In this document: positions 1 to 5,339 of the stretch, one piece after another
Layout: the number at the start of each line of letters is the position of its first letter
How positions within the stretch are numbered: position 1 is the stretch's first letter
DNA from: Nitrospirota bacterium
GTDB taxonomy: Bacteria; Nitrospirota; Thermodesulfovibrionia; Thermodesulfovibrionales; JdFR-85
Assembly (NCBI GenBank): GCA_013151785.1
Contig: JAADHP010000134.1
Coordinates: forward strand, 1 to 5,339
Direction: 5' to 3'
DNA: 5,339 bases
Made by a program: the position numbers and the translations under genes
Notes under the pieces: generated by a model
Databases searched by the model: none
What the model was told of the DNA's origin: nothing
The model's input: only the letters and a program-made list of their open reading frames with translations

Positions 1-1
1 G

Positions 2-595
2 TTAGTTGAAGATGACGAGGATGATTATATGATTACAAAGACACTTATTGCAGAAATAAAAAGCTGGCGTGGAATCCTGGAGTGGGTTTCCAGCTATGAA
101 GAGGCATTGAGAAAATTAAAATCCGATGAATATGATGTATATCTTTTTGATTATCGTCTTGGAGAAAAGACAGGCATTGATCTTTTAAAGGAGGCTATAG
201 AGTCAGGCTGTAAAGTTCCCATTATACTCCTTACAGGGCAGGATGACCATGATGTTGATATAGAGGCCATGAGGCTTGGTGCATCTGATTATCTTGTAAA
301 GGATGAAATCAACGTCCAGTTGATAGAAAGATCTATTAGATATTCTATCATTCAAAAGGAGTCAGAGGCTGAAAAAGACAGGCTTATTGAAGAACTAAGG
401 CAGGCAATGCAGAGAATAAAGACCCTTTCAGGGCTGATCCCCATTTGTGCATCATGCAAAAAGATAAGGGATGACAAAGGATACTGGAAACAGGTTGAGG
501 CGTATATACAGGAACACACTGAGGCGGAATTCAGCCACGGAATCTGCCCTGACTGTGCAAAAAGACTCTATCCGAATTATTACAAAGGAAGTTAG
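2..595 (+). CDS. Response regulator: receiver domain plus C-terminal four-cysteine (zinc-ribbon-like) tail, 5'-truncated by window edge
   Basis: The gene enters from the left edge; 197 codons are visible. The reading frame is open from base 2 and begins LVEDDEDDY, which is the end of receiver strand beta-1 with its acidic pocket. The ATG at 29 is therefore internal and the true start lies upstream. Receiver landmarks, counted from the first visible codon, are phosphoacceptor Asp50 (in LFDYRLG, bases 149-151), Thr78 (LLTGQ) and Lys100 (LVKDE). A charged helix, probably a coiled coil, follows at about 115-140. The tail has CASC (149/152) and CPDC (182/185) around GYWKQVEAYI and EFSHGICPDC. From memory, this tail recurs at the C-terminus of receiver, PAS and kinase proteins in Nitrospirota and Desulfobacterota; metal binding is inferred. 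There is no DNA-binding or catalytic output domain, so it probably signals through a partner protein. It lies upstream of, and is apparently transcribed separately from, the genes that follow. Family assignment is secure; its signal is unknown. Confidence 0.9.
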   Translation, partial: LVEDDEDDYMITKTLIAEIKSWRGILEWVSSYEEALRKLKSDEYDVYLFDYRLGEKTGIDLLKEAIESGCKVPIILLTGQDDHDVDIEAMRLGASDYLVKDEINVQLIERSIRYSIIQKESEAEKDRLIEELRQAMQRIKTLSGLIPICASCKKIRDDKGYWKQVEAYIQEHTEAEFSHGICPDCAKRLYPNYYKGS

Positions 596-713
596 TATCT
601 TTCAGACCCTGGGTCAGGATATCAAAAATTTCACAGATTCTTCATAATCCCTTCAAAGTTTCTTCTCATTTTATTGTTAGACTGAAGTCAAATTAACCTT
701 TGAGGTTTTAGGT
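596..713 (+). other. Intergenic region between the response regulator and the membrane-protein gene
   Basis: This 118-bp gap has no ORF of note. It holds a short palindrome (GACCC-T-GGGTC, 605-615) with no following T-run, then the 11-bp-periodic box array and -10-like element described separately, then a GAGG ribosome site at 702-705 lying 8 nt before the ATG at 714. No convincing terminator for the upstream gene is visible. Confidence 0.6.
630..683 (+). promoter_or_regulatory. Putative promoter with four to five 11-bp-spaced TTCA-type direct repeats (PhoB/OmpR-family-like operator)
   Basis: Heptamers start exactly 11 bp apart: TTCACAG (630), TTCATAA (641), TTCAAAG (652) and TTCTCAT (663), with a degenerate fifth, TTGTTAG (674). 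Direct repeats of a 7-mer with 4-nt spacers, placed on one face of the helix, are the usual operator form of PhoB/PhoP/OmpR-family regulators, and TTCAC-like cores are typical of several PhoP boxes. A weak -10-like hexamer, TAGACT (678-683), begins 15 bp after the start of the last good box. This is the spacing expected where an activator replaces the -35 element. The array drives toward the gene at 714. The repeats are seen directly; the regulator class is inferred and its identity is unknown. Confidence 0.55.
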
Positions 714-1310
714 ATGAATGAAACATATGCAGAAACCATGTCTTTTAAAAGGGCCTATCTTGGGGGCTTTCTTGCGGCTACGATACTTCTGGTGGTTTAT
801 ACACTGGTTCTTACCCTTTCTAACTCACTGGCTCATGCAATCGAGGAATTTCTTGTTTACTGGTACTGGATTGCTCCTCTTATCGTTGGATTCGGTCTTC
901 AGGCAGGTCTGTACCTTTATATAAGAACTTCAATCAGTGCCCGGAAGGAAAAAGGTACTGCTTCTGCTGCAATTGCCACAGCAGGGGGTGTTTCCACTAC
1001 CTCAATGGTAGCCTGTTGTGCCCACCATATAACAGATGTGCTCCCCCTCGTAGGGCTTTCTGCGGCGGTTGTATTCCTGAATCAATTCCAGAGCCTGTTC
1101 TTTCTGCTGGGCATTGTCTCGAACACGGTAGGAATAATACTCATGCTGAAGATAATACAGCAGCATGGTCTTTACAGTAAAGATGGATTGATATTGCCTG
1201 TTCTTATGAGGATAAACATGACACGGGCGCTATATATCAGTATCATGGGTGGTGCAGTGATACTGCTTATCAGTCTATACAAAAAACTGTCTGCTTATGG
1301 AGGTGTATGA
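714..1310 (+). CDS. Multi-pass membrane protein with conserved-looking CCAHH motif, function unknown
   Basis: Encodes 198 residues with about five hydrophobic segments: roughly 14-36, 47-70, 84-103, 110-148 (long, possibly two helices) and 172-190. The striking element is TTSMVACCAHHITDVLP at 95-111, with Cys101, Cys102, His104, His105 and Asp108 clustered at a membrane boundary, followed by GLSAAVVFLNQFQ. Such a cluster of thiols and imidazoles suggests a bound or transported metal (copper, zinc, mercury) or haem, but that is inference. I do not recognise a named family, though I recall similar CCAHH proteins annotated only as hypothetical. The start at 714 is supported by GAGG at 702-705 with 8-nt spacing; the ATG at 718 is in another frame. 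Its stop overlaps the start of the next gene, so the two are probably translated together and may act as a pair at the membrane. The array at 630-683 is its likely promoter. Confidence 0.8.
   Translation: MNETYAETMSFKRAYLGGFLAATILLVVYTLVLTLSNSLAHAIEEFLVYWYWIAPLIVGFGLQAGLYLYIRTSISARKEKGTASAAIATAGGVSTTSMVACCAHHITDVLPLVGLSAAVVFLNQFQSLFFLLGIVSNTVGIILMLKIIQQHGLYSKDGLILPVLMRINMTRALYISIMGGAVILLISLYKKLSAYGGV
1299..1303 (+). promoter_or_regulatory. Ribosome binding site GGAGG that decides between two adjacent ATG starts
   Basis: GGAGG lies inside the end of the upstream gene. It is 3 nt from the ATG at 1307 but 6 nt from the in-frame ATG at 1310, so the second ATG is the better start. The difference is one residue. 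Confidence 0.65.
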
Positions 1311-1774
1311 TGAAATTTCAAAGGCCCATAATATTTCTTGCTGCCCTGCTGATAGGGGTGGGAATTGTTTTAGGTCTCGGCAGGCTCTTCAAGGTAGGAG
1401 ACAATACAGGGAAATCCACATCCACAGTAAGCGCAGAAGTTAAATCAACAGACAGGAGATTCGGTACAAGGTCTTCAGGTAGCATGAATCAGGGAGATGT
1501 ACTCATTGAACTGACTCCAAAATATATAGCCCCTGGAAAGCTCATTGTAAAATTTGCCATGAATACCCATACAGTTGACCTGAGCCGCTTCAACCTGAAG
1601 GAGATAACCGTGCTCAGGTACGATTCAAAAGAGGTCAAACCCACAGAGGCAAACAGGCTGAGAGGCCACCATTCCTTCGGATTGATCGTATTTGATCTTG
1701 ATGAGAACCCTGAGAAGTTTTCAATCACAATCACCGGAATTCCCAAAGAGAACACACGTACCTTTCTCTGGTAG
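1310..1774 (+). CDS. Membrane-anchored extracytoplasmic protein with NTHTVDL and GHH motifs, function unknown
   Basis: Encodes 154 residues from the ATG at 1310 (155 from the ATG at 1307). An N-terminal hydrophobic segment at about 6-24, after MKFQRP, acts as a signal anchor or uncleaved signal. A polar linker rich in Ser, Thr and Gly runs to about residue 60, and a small, apparently beta-rich domain fills the rest. That domain contains VKFAMNTHTVDLSRF (His87) and LRGHHSFGLIVFD (His120, His121), and ends ITGIPKENTRTFLW. I recall a widespread uncharacterised domain with an NTHxVDL and GGHH signature, often beside membrane or metal-related genes. The three histidines make metal binding plausible, but nothing here proves it. 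The start codon shares one base with the stop of the CCAHH gene (TGATG), which points to translational coupling and a shared job at the outer face of the membrane. A separate promoter follows before the ccm genes. Confidence 0.75.
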   Translation: MKFQRPIIFLAALLIGVGIVLGLGRLFKVGDNTGKSTSTVSAEVKSTDRRFGTRSSGSMNQGDVLIELTPKYIAPGKLIVKFAMNTHTVDLSRFNLKEITVLRYDSKEVKPTEANRLRGHHSFGLIVFDLDENPEKFSITITGIPKENTRTFLW

Positions 1775-1781
1775 TTCACTG

Positions 1782-1824
1782 TTTACATTTTCTTCACATT
1801 TTCTTCATATTTTAAATTTATACT
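1782..1824 (+). promoter_or_regulatory. Putative ccm promoter: 11-bp tandem repeats plus -10 TATACT, close to the ATG
   Basis: Boxes TTTACAT (1782), TTCACAT (1793) and TTCATAT (1804) are exactly 11 bp apart. Two 11-bp units, ACATTTTCTTC at 1785-1795 and 1796-1806, are identical. A -10-like TATACT (five of six matches to TATAAT) sits at 1819-1824, starting 15 bp after the start of the last box. No -35 consensus is evident, as expected for an activator-dependent promoter. A start near 1831 would leave a leader of only about 8 nt before the ATG at 1839, which fits the absence of a Shine-Dalgarno site there. Repeats and hexamer are seen; promoter activity is inferred. Confidence 0.6.
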
Positions 1825-1838
1825 ACTTATTGTTTGAG

Positions 1839-2345
1839 ATGACTAAATCAAAACGCATATCTAAATACCTTTTTGGGGCAGTTCTTGTGATGGTTCTTCT
1901 AATGCCGGTCCTCTCGGAATCCAGGGAGATAACCCTTATGGAACTTGAAGAGGTGACCGACCTGATTATGAGTCCGGGTTGCAACTACATCTATACACTG
2001 ACCAACTGTCCTTCCGAGGAAGCAAAACAGATGCGTGAGATAGTGAAAGACAAGCTCTCTCAGGGAGAGACCAAGGAGGCCATACTGAACTATTTTGAAG
2101 AGGTATACGGTCCTCGGGTGCTTGCCCAGCCAAAGAAGAAGGGTTTCTACTTTGTTGCATGGTGGTTCCCCTACTTCCTGATATTCGATATCTTTTTGCT
2201 TATCGGTCTTATACTGTTTTTCTGGCAGAAAAGAGGAGCGAAAACACGAAGACCTTCAGCAGCCTCTGCCGGGTCTGGTAATGACAGTTCCGACGATTAT
2301 ATGGAAAGGCTTCTTGAAGACGAAGTGAGAAAATTCAGACAATGA
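1839..2345 (+). CDS. ccmH: CcmH/CycL-type cytochrome c maturation protein, variant lacking the CXXC motif
   Basis: Encodes 168 residues. In order: an N-terminal signal segment (about 9-27, ending near SES), a small helical domain (about 31-98) and one transmembrane helix (about 103-129). A polar, charged tail follows, with MERLLEDEVRKF near the end as in many CcmH proteins. The helical domain matches CcmH in its KDKLSQGETKEAILNYF and VYGPRVLAQP segments. CcmH normally has LRCXXC, whose thiols reduce the CXXCH cysteines of apocytochrome c in the periplasm. Here the equivalent region is SPGCNYIYTLTNCPS, with Cys48 and Cys57 eight residues apart. Redox action through this pair is possible but unproven. 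The frame stays open upstream to 1692, but that part overlaps the preceding gene and lacks a signal peptide at its start, so 1839 is preferred. The ATG has no clear Shine-Dalgarno site. The next gene starts 22 bp downstream. Confidence 0.8.
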   Translation: MTKSKRISKYLFGAVLVMVLLMPVLSESREITLMELEEVTDLIMSPGCNYIYTLTNCPSEEAKQMREIVKDKLSQGETKEAILNYFEEVYGPRVLAQPKKKGFYFVAWWFPYFLIFDIFLLIGLILFFWQKRGAKTRRPSAASAGSGNDSSDDYMERLLEDEVRKFRQ

Positions 2346-2367
2346 TATTGATCAGAAGGAGCAGAGG

Positions 2368-2934
2368 ATGAAAAATTTACTCAAGGCACTGTTCATAATA
2401 CCTGTATTGATACTGTTGGTAGTGCTTCTTGCAGGTTTGTTTACAGGCAAGGAAAAATCATCAAAAAAACATCCCCGTCCGACCATCGGAGAGCCGGCAA
2501 GGGATTTTGCTTATCCCGACCTCGAAGGCAATACGGTAAAACTGTCTGATTTTTTTGGCAAGAAGGTGGTTTTTCTTAACATATGGGCTACATGGTGTAC
2601 ATCCTGTAGAAAGGAGTTGCCAACTGTTCAGAAGATGTATGAAAAACTTAAAGGAGAGGACTTTGAAGTGCTTGCTGTAAGCATTGATGCCCTTGGCAGG
2701 AAGGCAGTAGAACCATTCATGAAAAAGTATGGCCTTACCTTCCCTGCGCTTCTTGATACGTCGGGTTCGATACAGCTGCTCTACGGCACAACAGGGGTGC
2801 CTGAGACATTCATCATTGACAAGAACGGGAAGGTTGCCTATGTTGAGATCGGTGCAGGTGACTGGACAGACCCTGAAAAAGAGGCCATTGTTCGTAGTTT
2901 GATGAATGAACCTGATAAAGAGGTGGTGCGGTGA
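2368..2934 (+). CDS. ccmG: Membrane-anchored TlpA/ResA/CcmG-type thiol-disulfide oxidoreductase
   Basis: Encodes 188 residues. A signal anchor (about 5-26) is followed by a basic linker and a thioredoxin-fold domain (about 40-180) facing outside the cytoplasmic membrane. The domain starts with GEPARDFAYPDLEGNTVKLSDF, typical of the AhpC/TSA-like TlpA group. It carries the active site WATWCTSC (Cys77, Cys80) and the cis-proline loop GVPETFIID (Pro145). In cytochrome c maturation such proteins receive electrons from CcdA or DsbD and reduce CcmH or apocytochrome cysteines. The length is usual for CcmG and ResA. AAGGAG at 2356-2361 with 6-nt spacing supports the ATG at 2368. It follows the ccmH-type gene by 22 bp and overlaps ccmE by 4 bp (GTGA). 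The ccmG symbol rests on position; the sequence alone would also fit ResA or TlpA. No ccdA is visible in the window. Confidence 0.85.
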   Translation: MKNLLKALFIIPVLILLVVLLAGLFTGKEKSSKKHPRPTIGEPARDFAYPDLEGNTVKLSDFFGKKVVFLNIWATWCTSCRKELPTVQKMYEKLKGEDFEVLAVSIDALGRKAVEPFMKKYGLTFPALLDTSGSIQLLYGTTGVPETFIIDKNGKVAYVEIGAGDWTDPEKEAIVRSLMNEPDKEVVR

Positions 2935-3341
2935 AGAGTAAAAGAAGAATATTCATACTCATAACAATTATGGCTGTTGCCTTTTCATACCTTTTGCTTA
3001 TGGGTATGAAAGAAGGAAGTATGTACTATCTTGAGGTATCCGAGTACATGGACAAGGCAGGGAGTCTGGGGAACAAAAAGGTGCGAATAAACGGAGTGGT
3101 AATGAAGGATAGCCTTGAATATGATTCAAAGACCCTCACTCTTCGATTCCTGCTAAAGGATACAAAAGGAGAGGATACAATAAGGGTGGTCTATCACGGT
3201 AGTCCTCCTGATCTTTTGAGTCAGGAGGGGGTTACTGCTGTGGCAGAGGGGTACTATGATAGTGGAAAGAACGCCTTTGTGGCAAAGCAACTTCTTGTGA
3301 AGTGCCCGTCAAAATATGAGAGAAAGGACAGCGGAGTATGA
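2931..3341 (+). CDS. ccmE: Haem chaperone CcmE, CXXXY variant
   Basis: Encodes 136 residues. One N-terminal transmembrane anchor (about 6-25) is followed by an OB-fold-like beta domain (about 30-125) with KVRINGVVMKDSLEYD, TLTLRFLLKD and IRVVYHGSPPDLLSQEG, all recognisable CcmE segments, then VTAVAEGYYD and LLVKCPSKYE. CcmE carries haem covalently from CcmC to CcmF in the periplasm. The usual attachment motif is HXXXY with a histidine; here it is Cys125-Pro-Ser-Lys-Tyr129, the CXXXY form known from some sulfate reducers and archaea, where the cysteine replaces the histidine. Only seven residues follow the tyrosine, a short tail compared with E. coli CcmE. The start is GTG at 2931, with GAGG at 2920-2923 and 7-nt spacing; the next in-frame ATG (2970) would cut the anchor. 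It overlaps the preceding gene by 4 bp and ccmF by 4 bp, so expression is tightly coupled. Confidence 0.9.
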   Translation: MKSKRRIFILITIMAVAFSYLLLMGMKEGSMYYLEVSEYMDKAGSLGNKKVRINGVVMKDSLEYDSKTLTLRFLLKDTKGEDTIRVVYHGSPPDLLSQEGVTAVAEGYYDSGKNAFVAKQLLVKCPSKYERKDSGV

Positions 3342-5339
3342 TAGAAACAGGTGGCTATTTTTTACTTCTTTCCCTGATATTGTCAGCTGGCATTGTGCCA
3401 TCCCTGATGTATGGTCTGTACAGAAAGGATGGAAGGTTTGTTGATGTCTCTTACAGGGCATCAAAGGGCATTTTTGTCTTGCTTAGCCTTTCGGTGTTGC
3501 TGATGATATATTTCTTTCTTACTGATGACTTTCGTGTGGAGTATGTAGCATCCTATTCAGAAAGGGCACTGCCGATTTTTTACAAGATAACAGGCCTGTG
3601 GGCCGGCCAGAAAGGCTCGCTGCTTCTTTGGGCATGGCTGCTTTCCCTGTTTACTTATATATCCGTTGTACGGGATGAAAAAAGACCCAATACATATTAT
3701 CTGCCTTACGTATTGATGATACTGAATATAACTGTTCTTTTCTTTCTGATACTTCTCAACTTTGTCACACCGCCTTTTGAGATGAGTATCAGGGTGCCTC
3801 CCGATGGCAATGGTCTGAACCCCCTCTTGCAGAACCCTGGAATGGTTTTTCATCCACCAACACTGTATCTTGGCTACGTGGGCTTTACGGTTCCCTTTGC
3901 ATTTGCCATGGCAGCCCTTATAATGAAGGATCTGGGTGAGTGGTGGATAAAAAAGACAAGGGCCTGGACACTCTTTTCGTGGGCATTTCTTACACTGGGG
4001 ATTGTCTTCGGTGGCTGGTGGGCCTACAGGGAACTTGGATGGGGAGGAGTATGGGGCTGGGACCCTGTGGAGAATGCATCCCTTATGCCATGGTTCACCT
4101 CTACTGCCTTTTTACACTCTGTAATAATCCAGGAAAGACGGGGTATGCTCAAGGTCTGGAACCTTGTTCTTATTCTGCTCACCTTTTCATTAAGTATCTT
4201 CGGCACATTCATAACAAGAAGTGGCATCATTACTTCTGTGCATGCCTTTGGTCAGTCATCAGTAGGTTATGTGTTCCTGGGCTTTCTCTTTATTGTGATA
4301 TTTGCTGGTGGGTATCTGATCTGGAGTCGTTACGGAAAACTAAAGGAGAAAAATCCGCGTATCGAGTCTGTGGTTTCAAAGGAGAGTTCCTTTCTTTATA
4401 ACAATATAATACTCTTTGGTCTTGCCTTTGCAACCTTCTGGGGTACCATTTTCCCCCTCATCGTTGAGGCGGTAAAGGGAATCAAGATATCAGTGGGGCC
4501 GCCCTTTTTCAACAGGGTAAACTCTCCACTGTTTCTTCTTTTGATTATTCTTATGGCATTATGTCCGCTACTTGCATGGAGGCGTACATCGTGGCAGGGC
4601 ATAAAAAAGAACTTTTTATTTCCTGCCGGGTTGATGATCCTTTCTCTGCCGGTCCTCTTTTATCTGGGAGTCCGTGGATTCATGCCTCTTTTCTTCTTTG
4701 CCTTCTGTCTTTTCGTGATATTTTCACTTGCCCGTGAGTTTTATATCGGCACAAGGGCGAGGGTAGTGCACAGAGGAGAGAGATGGTTTCAGGCATTTGT
4801 GAATCTTCTGTCACATAACAGAAGGAGATACGGTGGCTTCATAGTGCATGTAGGGATTGTGTTCATAGTTATAGGTCTTGCTGGTTATGGCTATTTTCAA
4901 TTCAAGGAAAGCTATACCATGAAGCCAGGTAGCACTGTTAATGTCAAGGGATATCAACTCAAGTATGTAACTCTGCAGAGCATTCAGAAGGGCCATTATA
5001 CAGCCGTGGGAAGTCTTATCAATGTTTATAAATCAGGAAACTTTGTTGATTCCCTCAGACCCGAGAAGAGATTCTATAAAAGACAGGAGCCCACAACAGA
5101 GGTTGCCATTAAAAGTGGTATCCTTGAAGACCTCTATCTTATCCTTAACGGCTGGGAAAACAATGGTGATATTACTCTCACAGTGGTGATAAATCCATTT
5201 CTCTCATGGGCATGGTTTGGAACAGGCCTTGCAATTCTGGGAGTGCTCTGGGCTGTTTATCCTGTGAGAAAGAGGACCGTAGAGCTTGAGATCCTGGAGA
5301 AGGAACTCATTCTTTCACTCAAGGAGGTTACAGAGGCAT
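3338..5339 (+). CDS. ccmF: Cytochrome c haem lyase subunit CcmF (3' end beyond window)
   Basis: The frame is open from the ATG at 3338 to the right edge, giving 667 residues and one extra base. It is a large polytopic membrane protein that takes haem from CcmE and, with CcmH, attaches it to apocytochrome c. The WWD signature is at 235-252 (GWGGVWGWDPVENASLMP). All four histidines expected from E. coli CcmF are present: His172 (FHPPTLYLGY), His260 (TAFLHSVI), His302 (ITSVHAFG) and His504 (FIVHVGIVF). The long extracytoplasmic loop at about 520-615 contains PEKRFYKRQEPTTEVAI and EDLYLIL, as in other CcmF proteins. A last transmembrane helix (about 622-641) and a charged tail follow. The length is already usual for CcmF, so little is probably missing. 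AAAGGA at 3323-3328 lies 9 nt before the ATG. The start overlaps ccmE by 4 bp (ATGA). ccmA, ccmB and ccmC are not in the window. Confidence 0.95.
   Translation, partial: MIETGGYFLLLSLILSAGIVPSLMYGLYRKDGRFVDVSYRASKGIFVLLSLSVLLMIYFFLTDDFRVEYVASYSERALPIFYKITGLWAGQKGSLLLWAWLLSLFTYISVVRDEKRPNTYYLPYVLMILNITVLFFLILLNFVTPPFEMSIRVPPDGNGLNPLLQNPGMVFHPPTLYLGYVGFTVPFAFAMAALIMKDLGEWWIKKTRAWTLFSWAFLTLGIVFGGWWAYRELGWGGVWGWDPVENASLMPWFTSTAFLHSVIIQERRGMLKVWNLVLILLTFSLSIFGTFITRSGIITSVHAFGQSSVGYVFLGFLFIVIFAGGYLIWSRYGKLKEKNPRIESVVSKESSFLYNNIILFGLAFATFWGTIFPLIVEAVKGIKISVGPPFFNRVNSPLFLLLIILMALCPLLAWRRTSWQGIKKNFLFPAGLMILSLPVLFYLGVRGFMPLFFFAFCLFVIFSLAREFYIGTRARVVHRGERWFQAFVNLLSHNRRRYGGFIVHVGIVFIVIGLAGYGYFQFKESYTMKPGSTVNVKGYQLKYVTLQSIQKGHYTAVGSLINVYKSGNFVDSLRPEKRFYKRQEPTTEVAIKSGILEDLYLILNGWENNGDITLTVVINPFLSWAWFGTGLAILGVLWAVYPVRKRTVELEILEKELILSLKEVTEA

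Noticed and set aside
29..31. ATG at 29 as the start of the response regulator
   Set aside because: The frame is open to the window edge and the upstream codons (LVEDDEDDY) encode an essential part of the receiver domain.
605..615. Palindrome GACCC-T-GGGTC after the response regulator gene as a terminator
   Set aside because: The stem is at most 4-5 bp, the loop is too small for a full stem, and no T-run follows.
718..924. Forward ORF of 68 codons starting 4 bp after the CCAHH gene start
   Set aside because: It is an out-of-frame shadow of the membrane-protein gene, whose frame has the better-placed ribosome site and a coherent topology.
1489..1779. Reverse-strand ORF of 96 codons
   Set aside because: It lies almost wholly antisense to the NTHTVDL gene, has no family resemblance and no ribosome site that I could see.
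1692..1838. N-terminal extension of the ccmH-type gene back to the ATG at 1692
   Set aside because: It overlaps 83 bp of the preceding gene and the box array, and would bury the signal peptide that begins at 1839.
3557..3853. Reverse-strand ORF of 98 codons
   Set aside because: It is antisense to ccmF, whose frame is continuous and carries conserved residues here, including His172.
3940..4401. Forward ORF of 153 codons in another frame
   Set aside because: It is an out-of-frame shadow of ccmF over the WWD and histidine regions; its translation is rich in Cys and Trp without domain resemblance.
4811..4996. Reverse-strand ORF of 61 codons
   Set aside because: It is antisense to the conserved His504 region of ccmF and has no independent support.

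Overview
The window reads as a piece of a bacterial chromosome carrying a cytochrome c maturation (Ccm, System I) gene cluster, with two lead genes and the end of a signalling gene upstream. All real genes are on the + strand and the region is densely packed. The organism is probably an anaerobic, respiring, Gram-negative-type bacterium of the Nitrospirota or Desulfobacterota kind. That guess rests on the variant Ccm proteins (a CXXXY-type CcmE and a CcmH without the usual CXXC), on a response regulator with a four-cysteine tail of a type I associate with those groups, and on good Shine-Dalgarno sites. It is inference; no marker gene is present.

Layout: (1) 2-595 is the 3' part of a response regulator gene whose start lies left of the window. 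(2) 596-713 is a promoter region with an array of TTCA-type boxes repeated every 11 bp. (3) 714-1310 and 1310-1774 are two overlapping genes. The first encodes a multi-pass membrane protein with a CCAHH motif, the second a membrane-anchored extracytoplasmic protein with NTHTVDL and GHH motifs. I cannot name either; metal handling is a guess. (4) 1775-1838 holds a second array of the same boxes and a good -10 element just before the next gene. (5) 1839-5339 is a run of ccm genes: a ccmH-type gene, a ccmG/resA-type thioredoxin gene, ccmE, and ccmF, which runs off the right edge. The ccmG/ccmE and ccmE/ccmF pairs overlap by 4 bp, so the run is almost certainly one transcription unit.

How they may work together: CcmF, with its WWD motif and all four expected histidines, should be the haem-handling core of the cytochrome c haem lyase. 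CcmE should carry haem to it. The CcmG-like thioredoxin and CcmH-like protein would normally keep apocytochrome CXXCH cysteines reduced. In this cluster the CcmE haem-attachment residue is cysteine instead of histidine, and the CcmH-like protein has a CX8C arrangement instead of LRCXXC.

The most interesting non-coding signal is that both intergenic regions carry 11-bp-spaced direct repeats of TTCAnAn. In each, the last box starts exactly 15 bp before a TA(G/T)ACT -10-like hexamer. This is the classic footprint of a PhoB/OmpR-family regulator and suggests that the two-gene membrane module and the ccm genes are controlled together. No RNA genes, mobile elements, CRISPR arrays or convincing terminators were seen.
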